Part shown: positions 20,799 through 32,646 of the stretch, piece after piece
How positions within the stretch are numbered: position 1 is the first letter of the stretch
Layout of the letters: the number at the start of each line of letters is the position of its first letter
Source of the DNA: Membranipora membranacea
Taxonomy: Eukaryota; Bryozoa; Gymnolaemata; Cheilostomatida; Membraniporidae
Reading direction: 5' to 3'
DNA length: 64,000 nt
NCBI GenBank assembly: GCA_914767715.1
Contig: OU612067.1
Location: 14,575,001 to 14,639,000 of the forward strand
Notes under the pieces: model-generated
Seen by the model: the letters and a program-made list of their open reading frames with translations, nothing else
Database searches by the model: none
What the model was told of the DNA's origin: nothing
Position numbers and translations under genes: made by a program

Positions 20799-23700
20799 AT
20801 GTTATCCAGTAAGAGTAAGTCCAGGAGACACCACTCAGATAGCGACGATGAGGACAGAAGGACATCTAAATCATCCGTGTTTGAGAGGCTAGGAGGTTCA
20901 TCCAAAGGTGAGACCTTCATACGGATGTTTTAGTGAGTAATTTTAAGTCCCAGTAATGCATCTATTTCGGCCATTGAATAGTGTGTAAAACCTAGCAAAC
21001 CCTGTCCTGTAGTGTGAAACATTTACTCTTTGTGCAGTATATTGTGAAAACGAAATATTTACCATGACACTTTCATCGCTACAGGTAAATATGATTAGAA
21101 AACTGTGACCATGATATTTAAGATCTCCTGTTAGGATTGAGTTCCCTCCATCTTGAAAAGTTGATTGTATCTAATGTATCTGCATTTCAGATCACAAGAC
21201 GAGTTCAGGCAGTAAGCATGAATCATCAGAGAGAAGAGAGCGAGAAGACTATGAGAGGAGAGACCGAGAAAGAGATTACAGAGATGACCGGGTCGGGAGT
21301 GGAGAAAGAGGCGGAGATAGGGGTAGATATGAAAACAGGGGTGGATCGAGGTTTGAAAATAGAGGAAGATTCGATAGACCACAACCAAAGGTTCGTCCGT
21401 ACTTCATAATCGGTATCAGTTTTCTACAAACAATACAAGTCAAATTGCCTTCAAAGTGCTTAGACGCTCAATCGTGCGGCTTAATTCAGTTGGTTTTCCA
21501 TATTGAGCTAAATGGTCACATCAAGAAAACTGCAGCATCTAGAATGGTTTTATAAGAGCATGAGGCACAGAGATCCATTACTGAGTATTAATAATTGATT
21601 TTAAATGGCAGCAATGTAACCAAAATCTGGTTTGCACCTTGAACATCTTATTGCAGCGAGAATCAGACAAGCGAGACCCGTGCAAATTTTTATTCAAGAA
21701 TGGATATTGTAATTACGGACCAAACTGTATATTCTACCATGATCGGGAGAGATATGAGAAAGAGTTCCCTAATGCTGAAACCAGGTATGCTTAATTCTCT
21801 AGACTAGAATGTTTGACATTAAGGATGGATAAACATGCTGCTATCACATGGACTGATAGTAGGGTGGGCAGGCAGGGTGTTTTAGTGGTTAGGATTCAAG
21901 CTTCTCAATCTGAGAATTGCAGGTTCGAATCCCAGTCACTTCTCATCCTGCTGAAGGAGGTGAGCTCTCCGGACAATAGCCTAGCTTGCCCACCCTTACA
22001 TTGTACGAGGGCGCGCTTATTAGATGAGATCTTAATTATTTAATTAATGAAAGCATATTCTCATTAGCCCCGAAAGGAGCAATGAATAGCAATAAAGCCT
22101 ATATTTTTTTTTTGCTTAGTTTGTTCACCTGTGCTGAGCATCAGAGTTGGGATCATCCATATATGCTGTCTGATATGTATACTGCAGCTTGCTCACAAGA
22201 AATTAACACTGTCATTCTTTGTCCTGTCTATATTTTCCTGTTCAGACCACACAGAGAGTTAGACTCAGCACCTAGTAGGAGTGATAGAAGAGATAGCAAC
22301 AGACCAAGAGAAGAAAACAGGAGAGATGATAGGGACAGGAGCAGGAGGGACTACTCCTCATCTCCAGAAAGGGTGCGTATTTATTAATTTCGTTTCCTGT
22401 TCCCCGTATGTATCAGAGCTGCATATAAACTTTGACTTCATGTGGTAAATATAAACAGCCAAATATCAAACAATCTCCATATTAAAGCTTGTAATTTGTT
22501 CTTTAATCACTTATAATATGTTATTATGTTATGATAGATTATAATATATAACATAATATGTTATTATATCACTTATTACTTGTAATATGTTACTTTATTG
22601 TTTATTATTAAAACACTCCACATTTTTTACTTGTGGTCACAGAGGGAAGTTAGTGCTGACAGAGCTATAAAATCTACTATCACAGTCGCTCCTAAGGAAG
22701 ACAGATATAGCAGTGATGAGCTAACAGATGTCGATGCATCTGACCTTCAAACACTGGATGAGAAACTGCAGAGATACAAAGAGCTGGCAAGCAAACAGAG
22801 TATCGGGGTAAGCCATATAGTTATCATATATTATATTATATGTATATATATATATATATATAATATCTCTATGGGGTAAGCTCTCATCAAACTCTCTGTG
22901 GTGGCCTTACATATTTGAATTATGGATAAGTTAGCCTTTCCGCTCATATCTGAGCTAGTGAAATTTGTGTAAGGGTGTCATATGTTGATTGACCTGATTG
23001 TTATGGTGTTTTAGTTTGCCTAATACTGACAAGTGACAGAAACATATCCATAAATCTCACAGGATGACAAAGTGCATCAATATTAGCACATCGCATGAGG
23101 TCAACCGTTGAATAAAGGTTGCATGTATGCATATGGAAATATCTTAAATAAGCGACATAAATTCTTAAAATCATTTCATTTGGGAAAACAAGCTCCAATT
23201 GCATCACATATATCTTACCTTTGTATTTATAGAATCCATCCACCTCTAAAAGATCAGGACCCAGAACCCCTTCTCCTGAACCGTAAGTTTATGATACATA
23301 CTCCCCGCTGTATCTCTTCTATTGCATTTGTTGTGTGGAAATATGTGACCATTATTGAAGTTTTCCTAATTATTTGTGAATATCTCATGCCGTTATCGCA
23401 TTGACTTTTTGAATTTTGCATTGTGTCCACTTGCTCTAAGCCCTGGTTTATCATGCCTTTACAAATTAAGGCTCTAGCGCTTCTGATGCTATGCCATGTT
23501 AAATTTTATCGTAAAGGGAACCAGAACCTTCTGAGAGTAAACCCAAACTTGTGAAGAAGAAGGGGAAAAAGAAGCCAGCGGCGTCTAGTGGGGAGGAGCC
23601 GGTTAAAAAGAAGAAAAAGTAAGATAAGATTGATTTATTTGGTAAAATAGCCAATGACATATTACAATGATGGAGTAGGAATGTCTCTGTTGTTTAAAAT

Positions 23701-26700
23701 CTTGATGCTAACCGGTATGAAGCTATTTGAAAATCTATTGGTTCTAACTTTTGGTAAAAGGCATCCGTCCTCTATCTATGACTTTGTTCGATGCTCAGGC
23801 GATTGAGTCACTATTCACAAACAGATGTTACCATCAATTGTAGAAAACAAACAGCTTGCTCCGGACCAATTTCAGTTTTAAATTAATAACCTTAACCGCT
23901 TACTGATTACCATGTGTGTGAAATAATAAAAGGAAAGTGCTAGTTCAGTAGAGAAATGTCTGGTTGCGATCCAAGCGCTGTTTCCCTGTTAATATGAGAC
24001 ATATACTAATGTATTTTACAGGGCCGTGGAGACTAAGAAGAAAGCAAAGAGAAGTTCATCAGTAGAATCAAATCAGGCTGAAGAGGGTGTAGATAAAAAG
24101 AAAAAGAAGGTTAAGTCAGGGTAAGTAAGACAAATGCTTGATTTACGACATAGAAAATTGCTCAGTTTGTAAGTGCGCTTGCACTCTAAATGTGTTGGAA
24201 ATCTAAAGATTAAATCATGTTGCAGTCTCCTGTAAACTGAGAGCAACTTAGTGCTGAATATGCTGTTTGAGGTACTTTTATTTCTCAGTTTTTCAGATAC
24301 AGAGCTTGGAATATTTAAGACCACCCAACGACCAAATCAGATTATAGTCAGGCAGTTGGTTAATTACTTATGATAAAGTTGTGTCACAGTCTCCCGGAAG
24401 TGATTGCTTCCTGTGTTGCACATGCGGTAGACTGTGACATCATAATGCAGAGAATGGGTGTTACCTTCCCTTATGGAAGGCACTTTTCCACTATTAATAA
24501 TTCATGTAGAGCATTGAGTTTTTTACCATGCAAATCTGACACAACTTTATCAAAAATAACTGCCTGACTATAACATGCTTTGGTTTTTGGGGTAGTCGTT
24601 AACTAGTAGTGGTTACTCTCATGCCGGATACAGATGGGAGTTTGAATTTCTCTTGGGCACTGCTTTGGCACATCTTTGCTGTCAATCCTAAGCACAACCC
24701 TTTGTTTGAATGTAGGTCATTGGATATGACGACATGATTGATATGCTAACATCGGAATGTTTCTTTTATTATAGTGAAAAGGTCAAAGCAGGTTCTAAAG
24801 TGATGAAGAAAAAATCTAAATCAAAAGCTGAGTAAGTTTCGCTTCATCGACCCATCTTAACACTGTATTTTGAGATGGATATGATTTGTTAAACAGGATT
24901 TAAAAAAAAAAAAATATGTGGCCTGTGACACATTATATTCCGAACACAAACTATTTTTTTAATTGCCTATCGACAGGTTTTCTACTCGTAGTAATAAGGA
25001 GTTATCTCCAACTAAATAAAAGTGCAGGAGAAGACAATCGCAATAAAATATTGGATATTTCACAGTGAAGTTATCAGGCGTGAATCAGTATGTATATGAT
25101 AGACAATCCAAGGCTGGAGTTGAGTTATGATGATCATGTATTATTCTGGAAATGTCAGCTTTATTTTATAAATTTCATTTTATAGAGTTGAAGGTAAAGG
25201 GAAGTCAGAGGTGACTCGAGTGGAGAGAAGCCCAGAAGAGAGAAAGTCCAGATCGGACGAAACTCAGTCTAAAAGGTGATCACTAAGACTTTTAGTTTAG
25301 TAATATGAGGGATGTGAGTAATGTAATGGAAGACAAATTCAGTCTGGGAATGAAAGGAAAAGTTACAAGTAAATGTAGATCAAGCTTATGTTTACTAATA
25401 TGATAAGACATAAGAAGGGTTGAGATTAATGGAATACTAAATTAAACAGGGAATGAGGGGAAAAGTTGCAAGTAAATGCAGATCGAATTCAAGCTTTTGA
25501 TGACTTGTGCTGCAATCGCTACACGAGTGAATCAAGGCGACAAGGAGATGCAACAGCCTTATATTTACAAATTTATGTTATCGCAGTAGTAGAGGGTTAT
25601 CCCCTCCTGTCAAATAGTGATTCCTCTCCAACAACAAATAGGATGTCAGCAATCTAGGTCGAACTCCTTGGTTGTATTATTGATTCAAATTTTGACTCAG
25701 GTTAAAGTGCTCATAGTTCTCCAAATATTCAGCTTTATCAAAAACTTCTCAATCCACAATTGAATAAACAACAAATGTTTTTAAGTAGGCATTCAGAGAG
25801 CAGAGAGCCGGCCGCTAACAGTGAGAAGAAGAGATCCCGCTCTGCTAGCAGCTCCTCATCAGGCTCTAGTAGGAGTGCATCCAGATCTCCAACTCCTCAA
25901 GAGAAACCATCCAGATCTACTAAACGTCACTCGGGTAATTTTTTACATTCTGTATTATCAGATAAATATTATCCACTACTAACACATGTTTGAATTATCC
26001 CGTATCAATTTGTTCATTTTCCTGATTTGATGTGTTATATTTTGGCATACTGCTATTGGGTTGCTGTGCTGTCTGGAATATACTTAGACAACTGAAACTC
26101 ATGCAGGAGTAGGAGTGGCTCAGCCGGTTAGAGCACCGTTCCTTTAGCATGCAAATGTTGAAGGTTGCGGGTTTGACTACAGGGGTTTGGTTGGCCCCTA
26201 GGTGTGATCCAACCTGCCTGCCAACAGAGAGCAACTTGGCCCATGCTTTGGGATGTGGCAAGTTGATATTAAAGAACCATTTTGTTTTAATCAACCAGTA
26301 CTGAGACAGTTTTTTTAAATAGAATCCTAATCATCGGACTCATTTGAACAAATGTACGCCTGTCTCTTTGGACAACCAATCAGCAGTACCTCTAAAACTT
26401 TTGTCCGATCCTAGATGCAGATAGAAGATCTCGTTCCCCCTCCGCTGACCGCAGATCACATCGAGATGAAGGTACAAGGGCTGAGCCAGATCGGGGTAGG
26501 GATGAGCAGGATCGTAGCAGGGGGGAAGAGGAGCGTAGAGATGATCACAGCAGAGATGAAAGGGGTGAAAGGTCAGACAGTAGACGAGGAGAGGATAGAC
26601 GCGGGGAGGAGAGACGAGAGGACGATCGATCTCGAGATGAGAGGAGGGACAGGGATAACAGGTATATATAAGCTTGTGTGCTGCACCTTGATCATGTATT

Positions 26701-29700
26701 GATGTTGATGTTGATGTTGTTGTTGATATTGATAATGATAATGATATCATTAAATGATAAATCATGCATCTAGTAACAATCAGAGGGGGAGTAGCTTCGA
26801 AATCAGTCACAAAGAACCAATATGCTTGACTTTTATGTATGTATGATACTTAAAATTCTTATCAGCAGTCCTATAAATGGCAACATGCATTGATCTTTAG
26901 GCCTAAAGAGCGTTCTCCTGGTGAGCGCCAGGAAGTAAGACGAGAAGAAAGACGTGATGACAGGCGAGATGAGAGAAGGGAGGAAAGATCTCGAGTAGAT
27001 GACAGAGATGGTAGGAGGGAATACCCTTCAGCAACAAGAGGTCGTGATGATGAGACCAGGTATGGTAATAATATAAAAAAAATTAACCGATAAATTACTG
27101 TCCTGCTGGCTTAATGTGACATCAAGCTTCAAACTTGGGGCTTCCAAAATGATATATTGTCTTAATGTGTTTACAGACCACCACGAGGAGGGCGTGAGGA
27201 TGATCGTGAGAGGGAGAGAGAGAGAAGAGATGATAGGGAGAGGTATGACAACAGAGAAAAAAGAGATGAGCGACGCGACGATAGACGTGATGAAAGACGC
27301 GACGACAGACGTGACGATCAACGCGACGACAGGCGCGATGACAGGCGTGACGACAGGCGTGACGACAGGAGAGATGAGAGAAGAGACAGATATCCAGATG
27401 ACAGGGAAAAGGTAGGAGGTAGTATATAGACATCCATATCACACTGACATCAATATTACACTATCATGATGTGTATCTCTGATTGTTAGTGTCAATTCAG
27501 TATCAGTGCCAATTATGTACCCACCCCTAACTGATCAAATTGAACACGGGCTGTTACACCAAATTCCTTGTGATGGTACTCATACTAAAGGAATTGGTTC
27601 GCTCTCTATCGATCAGAGATATACATGCAACAGTATACAGGTATCATTTGATCACTGTCCATCCATATGTGAGTAAACATTCATGGCATGCAGGAATCTG
27701 ATTAAATGCATATTTTTGTGATCTTTATGAAAGTTAAGCTGATAAATTCTAATGATGAATATCCCCAAAATAATAATGAAATCTACAACTTTCCAAAGGT
27801 GTGGTTTCAGCATAATTACATGCACAATCAATTTCCAATTTTTTCCTGATGATATTATTATTAATATTTCATTATTATTATATTATGTTACATAGAGAAT
27901 GTACGCAGATCGTGGGCGGGAAAGGGAGGAGAAGTTTGCTGCAGGAGGCCGACCTAGCCCTAGGCCTTCTGGTCACAGTCCACATCACAAGGATGATAGA
28001 GGACGCCCGCCAAGTCCAGGTGATAGAAGAGGAGACAGGAGAACCCCGCCGAGATCAAGGTCACCAGGTGACAAAAGATTACCTGTTAGCCCGGGATATG
28101 GCAGGTGAGCTAGAAAATCAAATTTAAACCACTCTCATCCATGCTTACAATACTGGCAAAAAAGTTAGGTTGAAACTTGGATTATACTTTTTGCAAATAA
28201 ATAATTAGCTGAATTTTGAAGTCTGCTCATTATCAACCTTTTGTCATAAATTCTATGGGAACACAAAAAATTTCTTTGAAAAAAATGCATATATTGTTTG
28301 TTTCTAATTGAGGGAATTTTCTTTATCAGCGCTAAAAAAAGTTCTACTTACATCATGAGTAGGGCACTTGTCCAATAGAAATTTCTGCATCAAATCATCT
28401 TCTTATTCATTTGACCCCCACAATTGGCTAACAGACATCAGATCCAATTATCTGAATCTGGAATGCTTATGTACTAATCCTTGTAGGGGCCCGGGTGATT
28501 ATAGGGGCGGTAGAGATTATCCCCCTCCTGGAATGCCTGGACCCGGCCCTGATGGTTATTATGACAGAGAAAGACCTCCTTATCCTCACTTTGATGGCCC
28601 TGACAGGGGTGGATTTAGAGGTAAGTCTAACATTTGATCAAGTTTTCCTGAATTTGTAGTTGCTTTATGAACTAAATGAAAGTCTCTATGCATGTATGTT
28701 ATATAATGTTATGTTATATTATGTTATATTATGTTATATTATGTTATATTATGAAATTATTCCGTTATTATGTAAATTATTTCAGGTCGAGGTAGGGGCG
28801 GATATGGAGACAGGCCACCCCCTGATCGCATGCCATATGGAAGGTATGGTGGAGGACCACCCCCTCCAGGAGACCACTACGGAGGTCCACCCCCTCTTCA
28901 TGATGACAGATGTGGCGGCCCTGACGATAGAGGGGGTTACAGAGGTGGATACAGAGGCAGAGGCACGTGGAGGGGGCGAGGCAGAGGAAGAGGAGGTAAA
29001 AATATGTTTATTTTAATTCTCAGTTGCTATGATGATTTGTCATATACATTCCTTTCTATAGTGGAACAGATTTTTATTTTGTAATTATTTTGGCAGCCCA
29101 TCTATTACATTTTCATTCTGGAGTTTGTGAGAATCACAATGTTTGGCTTCGTCCTAAGACTGTCGAATAAAGGTGCCTTGAGGCCATTGCCAACCATATA
29201 TGGTGCCAAGTTGCTCTCAGTTTGTAGGCGTTTACACATGTTTCAAATATTTTCTGTAGGATATGGTGGGCATGATGGACCAGGGTATCCTGATGGTCCA
29301 CCACACTACGATGATCGTCATCCCGCTGATGACAGAGGTCCTCGATATAAGAGGGACCGCAGTCCACCCCCTCGTGATCGGGAGTCTGATAGGGTGGAGA
29401 GGGTCGGCTCACCAGACAGGAAGAGACAGAGGAATGAGTCAGACAGGAGAAGTCGCTCCAGAGAGAGGGAACGAGATAGGGAGGTTTGTGCCGTGCTCTA
29501 ATGTGACAAGCAGGAAATTATACTTGGAACTCATAATATTTGAATTTGTTAGGATTTCCAATTCCGTGTATTCAACAATATTAAACCAGATTACTCAGAT
29601 TTGTGAACATTGTAGATTATCATGCTCATTCAGGTTTATTGTTCACAGGATCATTGTCAGCAGACGTTGATGAAACTTTTAGAGTAGGGTAGTTGTTACT

Positions 29701-32181
29701 ATCATGTGCTTTTGTGCTGCTCTATTCTCACAGTTATAGGTCAGTGGCTTGATGAAAGATCCGGTTTAGGGTAGCTGTTGATATTTTTAGGCTATCATGT
29801 GCATTCAGACTTTTGTCACTAGTACATCGTCAGCAGACCAAGACTAAATGCCAATTTTCTCACTTTTCATTTGTCAAAAGCTTCAGCTGTGCTTCCTATG
29901 ATTTCATAATATGTCATTCCTGTGAACATGAACATGTTGAATGTTCTAGAGACGCGGTGGAAGTGGCTTTGGTAGATCACCGAGAACTCGCAGGGAGACC
30001 GATACACCTGGTCAGTAATTATTGTGTTCTGTACGATTTGCTTTCCTCACAAAATTTATCATTTACATACCAATTCAGTAAACACCATTATTATAAAGAT
30101 TTTATTCTGAAACAATTGAATTACCCTATAAAATCATTTAAAGAATGTCCCAACCTAATCCAAGGTAGCAAAACTAGATATTCGACAGCTTGCTGTGTGC
30201 ACTGTGATTGCATAATCGAAGCATCGGTAGGTTGTCTATTCGGTAAAGCCCATATCTTGTGAGCAGATGGTGCAATAATGTTATAAAACAATACTTGCTG
30301 AGTATACTAACAAAGACTATTTTTCTCTACAATTAGAGAAAGGTAGAAATCGAGATAAGAGAGATTCTCTGTCAGCTAAAGACGACAGTGCCGATCAGCA
30401 GCAGAATAAGCCTGACACTGTCGTGACAGATGCTGACTCGCAGGAGAAACCAACCGCTGATACAGCCGCAATATCGGCAGAGACTGAGGACCTGGAGCAA
30501 AACAAGGAGGAGGTGGCTGTCACTGGTAAGTTCTTATATTGTGCACCCATTTTGTTGTGTTTTATGAGACTTTGATCTGATTGCACGACCTTGTATGTTA
30601 AAAAAAGTCATTTGACTAGGAGTGGCACTGTGGAACTCCACAGCAGTTGAAAGAAGGGAGTTTTTTGGTATTGACATGATATTTTGTTTATGATCTTCCT
30701 CTGCATCTACCTGATATCATATCTGAGTCTATGGTGAATACCATCAGTTGTTTACTGCATCCTGACATGCTTGATTCTTATTGGACAGATGTAGTGGGTA
30801 TTCTGGATGTTGATTGGCAGTCACTTATGTCTACGAACACAGCGATGAAGCCCAAACCCTCCTCGTCCACAGACGCCCTCGAGCGATTCTCGCCTGCTAA
30901 TATACTCAGTAGAATAGGAATATCGAAGAAATATGCAGGCCAGGAAAGAGTAGACAAGGTTCAGAATCTTCTAAACCAACACAATGGTGGGTCACTATCA
31001 CCACAGACATCAGCATTTAACAATAATGTATAGTAGACCACATGATTTACTGTTGGTCCATTGTATTCAAGGTCATCTAAATGGTACAATAAGTATCAGG
31101 TGCATATTGTACATATAAATTATGGCTATAACTTTTACCGGACTCGAGTATATGTGCAGCTTCTACCAGTTTAGTACTTAGGGATTGCCATATACCTTTT
31201 AGACCCAATCAGCTCTTGTATCTGTTCACATGGTTTGGTAATTGCGGTAAACATATGTCGCTCACATGTTTGATTTGCAGTTATTGGAAAACGTCTTCCC
31301 ACTTGCTTCAAATTGCATACACCGCGATTGCCATTCCATCTGAGAAAGTTTTATAGTTGCGTATATGATTGTATATGTGTCGTAGCCGGAAGCCTGAGAG
31401 ATGATTTAGGAGAGTTACACATACGTAAGGTACGAGAGGAGACCCAGAGGAGTGATCTGTTTAAGTCTATCGGCTCGTATAGAAAAGCTTTAATAGCCAG
31501 CCGAGATATCAGAATGAGAAGGCTGGCTAACTATATGAACCCTGTGAGTAAATATTGCAGCCTCAATTAACACATAAGTTCTTCTATTATATCTCTAAGG
31601 ATTTAACAACATGTCTCTGGTATGTTATGCTAAACTCATTTGAAATAACTACTAGAAGTTAAAAAACACAACTCACTCTAAAACTATCTGCCCTCAACTT
31701 GAAGTGTCGCTGTATTGTTTTGTATTGACCAGATCGAAGTCAGTTCAAACGAAAAGCAATACGGTTACAAGGCTGGTTGGACCAGTTGCCATGACACAAG
31801 CTCTGTTGCTTTTGAGAGGTCCTATCCAATCTTCACAGTTAAATTATCAGGAGTTACCTCTTAATGAAAGAAAATCGTGCATGAGGCTTAAACACATGTC
31901 TTCCTGATTTGGTAAATGCCTGCCATAGGCCTCAAAGTATGAGAAATTCAAACTGGAAAGTTATGCCTGCACAAATGTTGTCTCGGTTACAGTCCACAGG
32001 CTACTTCTGACATTTGACTGATCTCTTCCTGTAATAACCAGACAGTATTTTTTTCTTGCAGACTGAGAACTTGGTGACATTACCATCATACAATACACAG
32101 AACGTGGACAGGGATCTACTAAAACAAGGACTTAAATTGTTAACTGGTAAAATTCCTGAACTAGTGACTGCGCCATCATAG
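20799..32181 (+). CDS. ZC3H13: ZC3H13 orthologue, 23 coding exons, about 1138 aa
   Basis: ZC3H13 is a nuclear subunit of the m6A mRNA methyltransferase (WTAP-VIRMA) complex. Exons: 20799-20907, 21191-21390, 21657-21784, 22246-22372, 22643-22807, 23233-23282, 23517-23618, 24022-24120, 24775-24831, 25186-25275, 25789-25934, 26415-26661, 26901-27059, 27177-27411, 27896-28104, 28487-28620, 28786-28995, 29260-29483, 29950-30010, 30337-30525, 30789-30986, 31386-31543, 32062-32181. All phases join and the total is divisible by three. The N-terminus has SSVFERLG, as in vertebrate ZC3H13; exon 3 has a CCCH finger (C-x8-C-x5-C-x3-H). Exon 6 keeps GPRTPSP. Exons 12-15 are Arg/Asp/Glu-rich, 16-18 are Pro/Gly/Arg-rich. 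The last three exons carry the conserved C-terminal domain: LDVDWQSLM, RIGISKKYAG, then a helical region. The ATG follows a splice acceptor directly, so a 5' untranslated exon is likely upstream. Confidence 0.9.
21863..21995 (+). mobile_element. tRNA-derived SINE-like element in ZC3H13 intron 3
   Basis: Contains a box A-like TTTTAGTGGTTAGGATTC and a perfect box B GGTTCGAATCC about 35 bp downstream, resembling a tRNA-Glu type head. It is bounded by GGGTGGGCAGGC and its near inverse GCTTGCCCACCC, an unusual palindromic border for a SINE. Confidence 0.6.
22500..22600. repeat. AT-rich simple repeat (TTATAATATG-type)
   Basis: Repeated TAATATGTTATTAT words in intron 4 of the ZC3H13 gene. A similar TTATATTATG tract is at 28695-28760. 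Confidence 0.6.
24328..24600. mobile_element. MITE in ZC3H13 intron 8
   Basis: Inverted arms: AACGACC, TTATAGTCAGGCAGTT and GATAAAGTTGTGTCA on the left (24328-24395), mirrored by TGACACAACTTTATC, AACTGCCTGACTATAA and TAGTCGTT on the right (24534-24600). No coding capacity. Confidence 0.75.
26109..26290 (+). mobile_element. tRNA-derived SINE in ZC3H13 intron 11
   Basis: Head GTGGCTCAGCCGGTTAGAGC is a good box A, and GGGTTTGACTAC about 45 bp on is a degraded box B. A GC-rich body and an AT-rich end (TTAAAGAACC) follow. The mutated box B and length argue against a functional tRNA gene. Confidence 0.7.
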
Positions 32182-32286
32182 ATATTCACTTCATCAATCC
32201 TAAGAAAAAGAAGCTTGTAAGGAAAGTCTCTAGTCTGCAAAGAGGATGAAGTTTTCAACTGTATAATCTGTATTATATTAGGTGTA

Positions 32287-32292
32287 AATAAA
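32287..32292 (+). terminator. Poly(A) signal for the ZC3H13 gene
   Basis: AATAAA about 105 bp after the TAG stop at 32179. The gene converges on CCDC12, with 465 bp between the two stop codons. Confidence 0.6.
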
Positions 32293-32646
32293 GAACTGAC
32301 ATACATATACAGAAATTTTAAATAATCCACCTGGTGGGATGACCTATTTTACGTAACTCATCTCAGAAATGCGTTTCTGAAACTAGTTCCATAGTTGTAA
32401 TGTGATGTAATTGTATCAATAATAATGTGAAGACATCTTCCATAAAAAATGAAAAGCATACTATGTAAATTTATTGAGTCAAAAGTGTATTGTCTAGTTG
32501 TAATAAACAAATGTTACAACCATAATTTGCCTTTACTCTTCATGTGCAAGACAAGTTGGAGCCTTTAAAATGTGGTAAACAACAAATCTAGCTTCATTTA
32601 CAGCTCAGTTGTTTTGATTATATATATGTACATAACATATTGATAT

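Noticed and set aside
26340-26810. 156-codon minus-strand ORF
   Set aside because: It is the antisense shadow of the Arg/Asp-rich exon 12 of the ZC3H13 gene.
27028-27442. Several His/Arg or Ser/Val-rich ORFs on both strands
   Set aside because: Shadows of the RDD-repeat exon 14 of the ZC3H13 gene in other frames.
28660-29016. 118-codon plus-strand ORF
   Set aside because: Mostly intron AT repeat read into exon 17 in the wrong frame.
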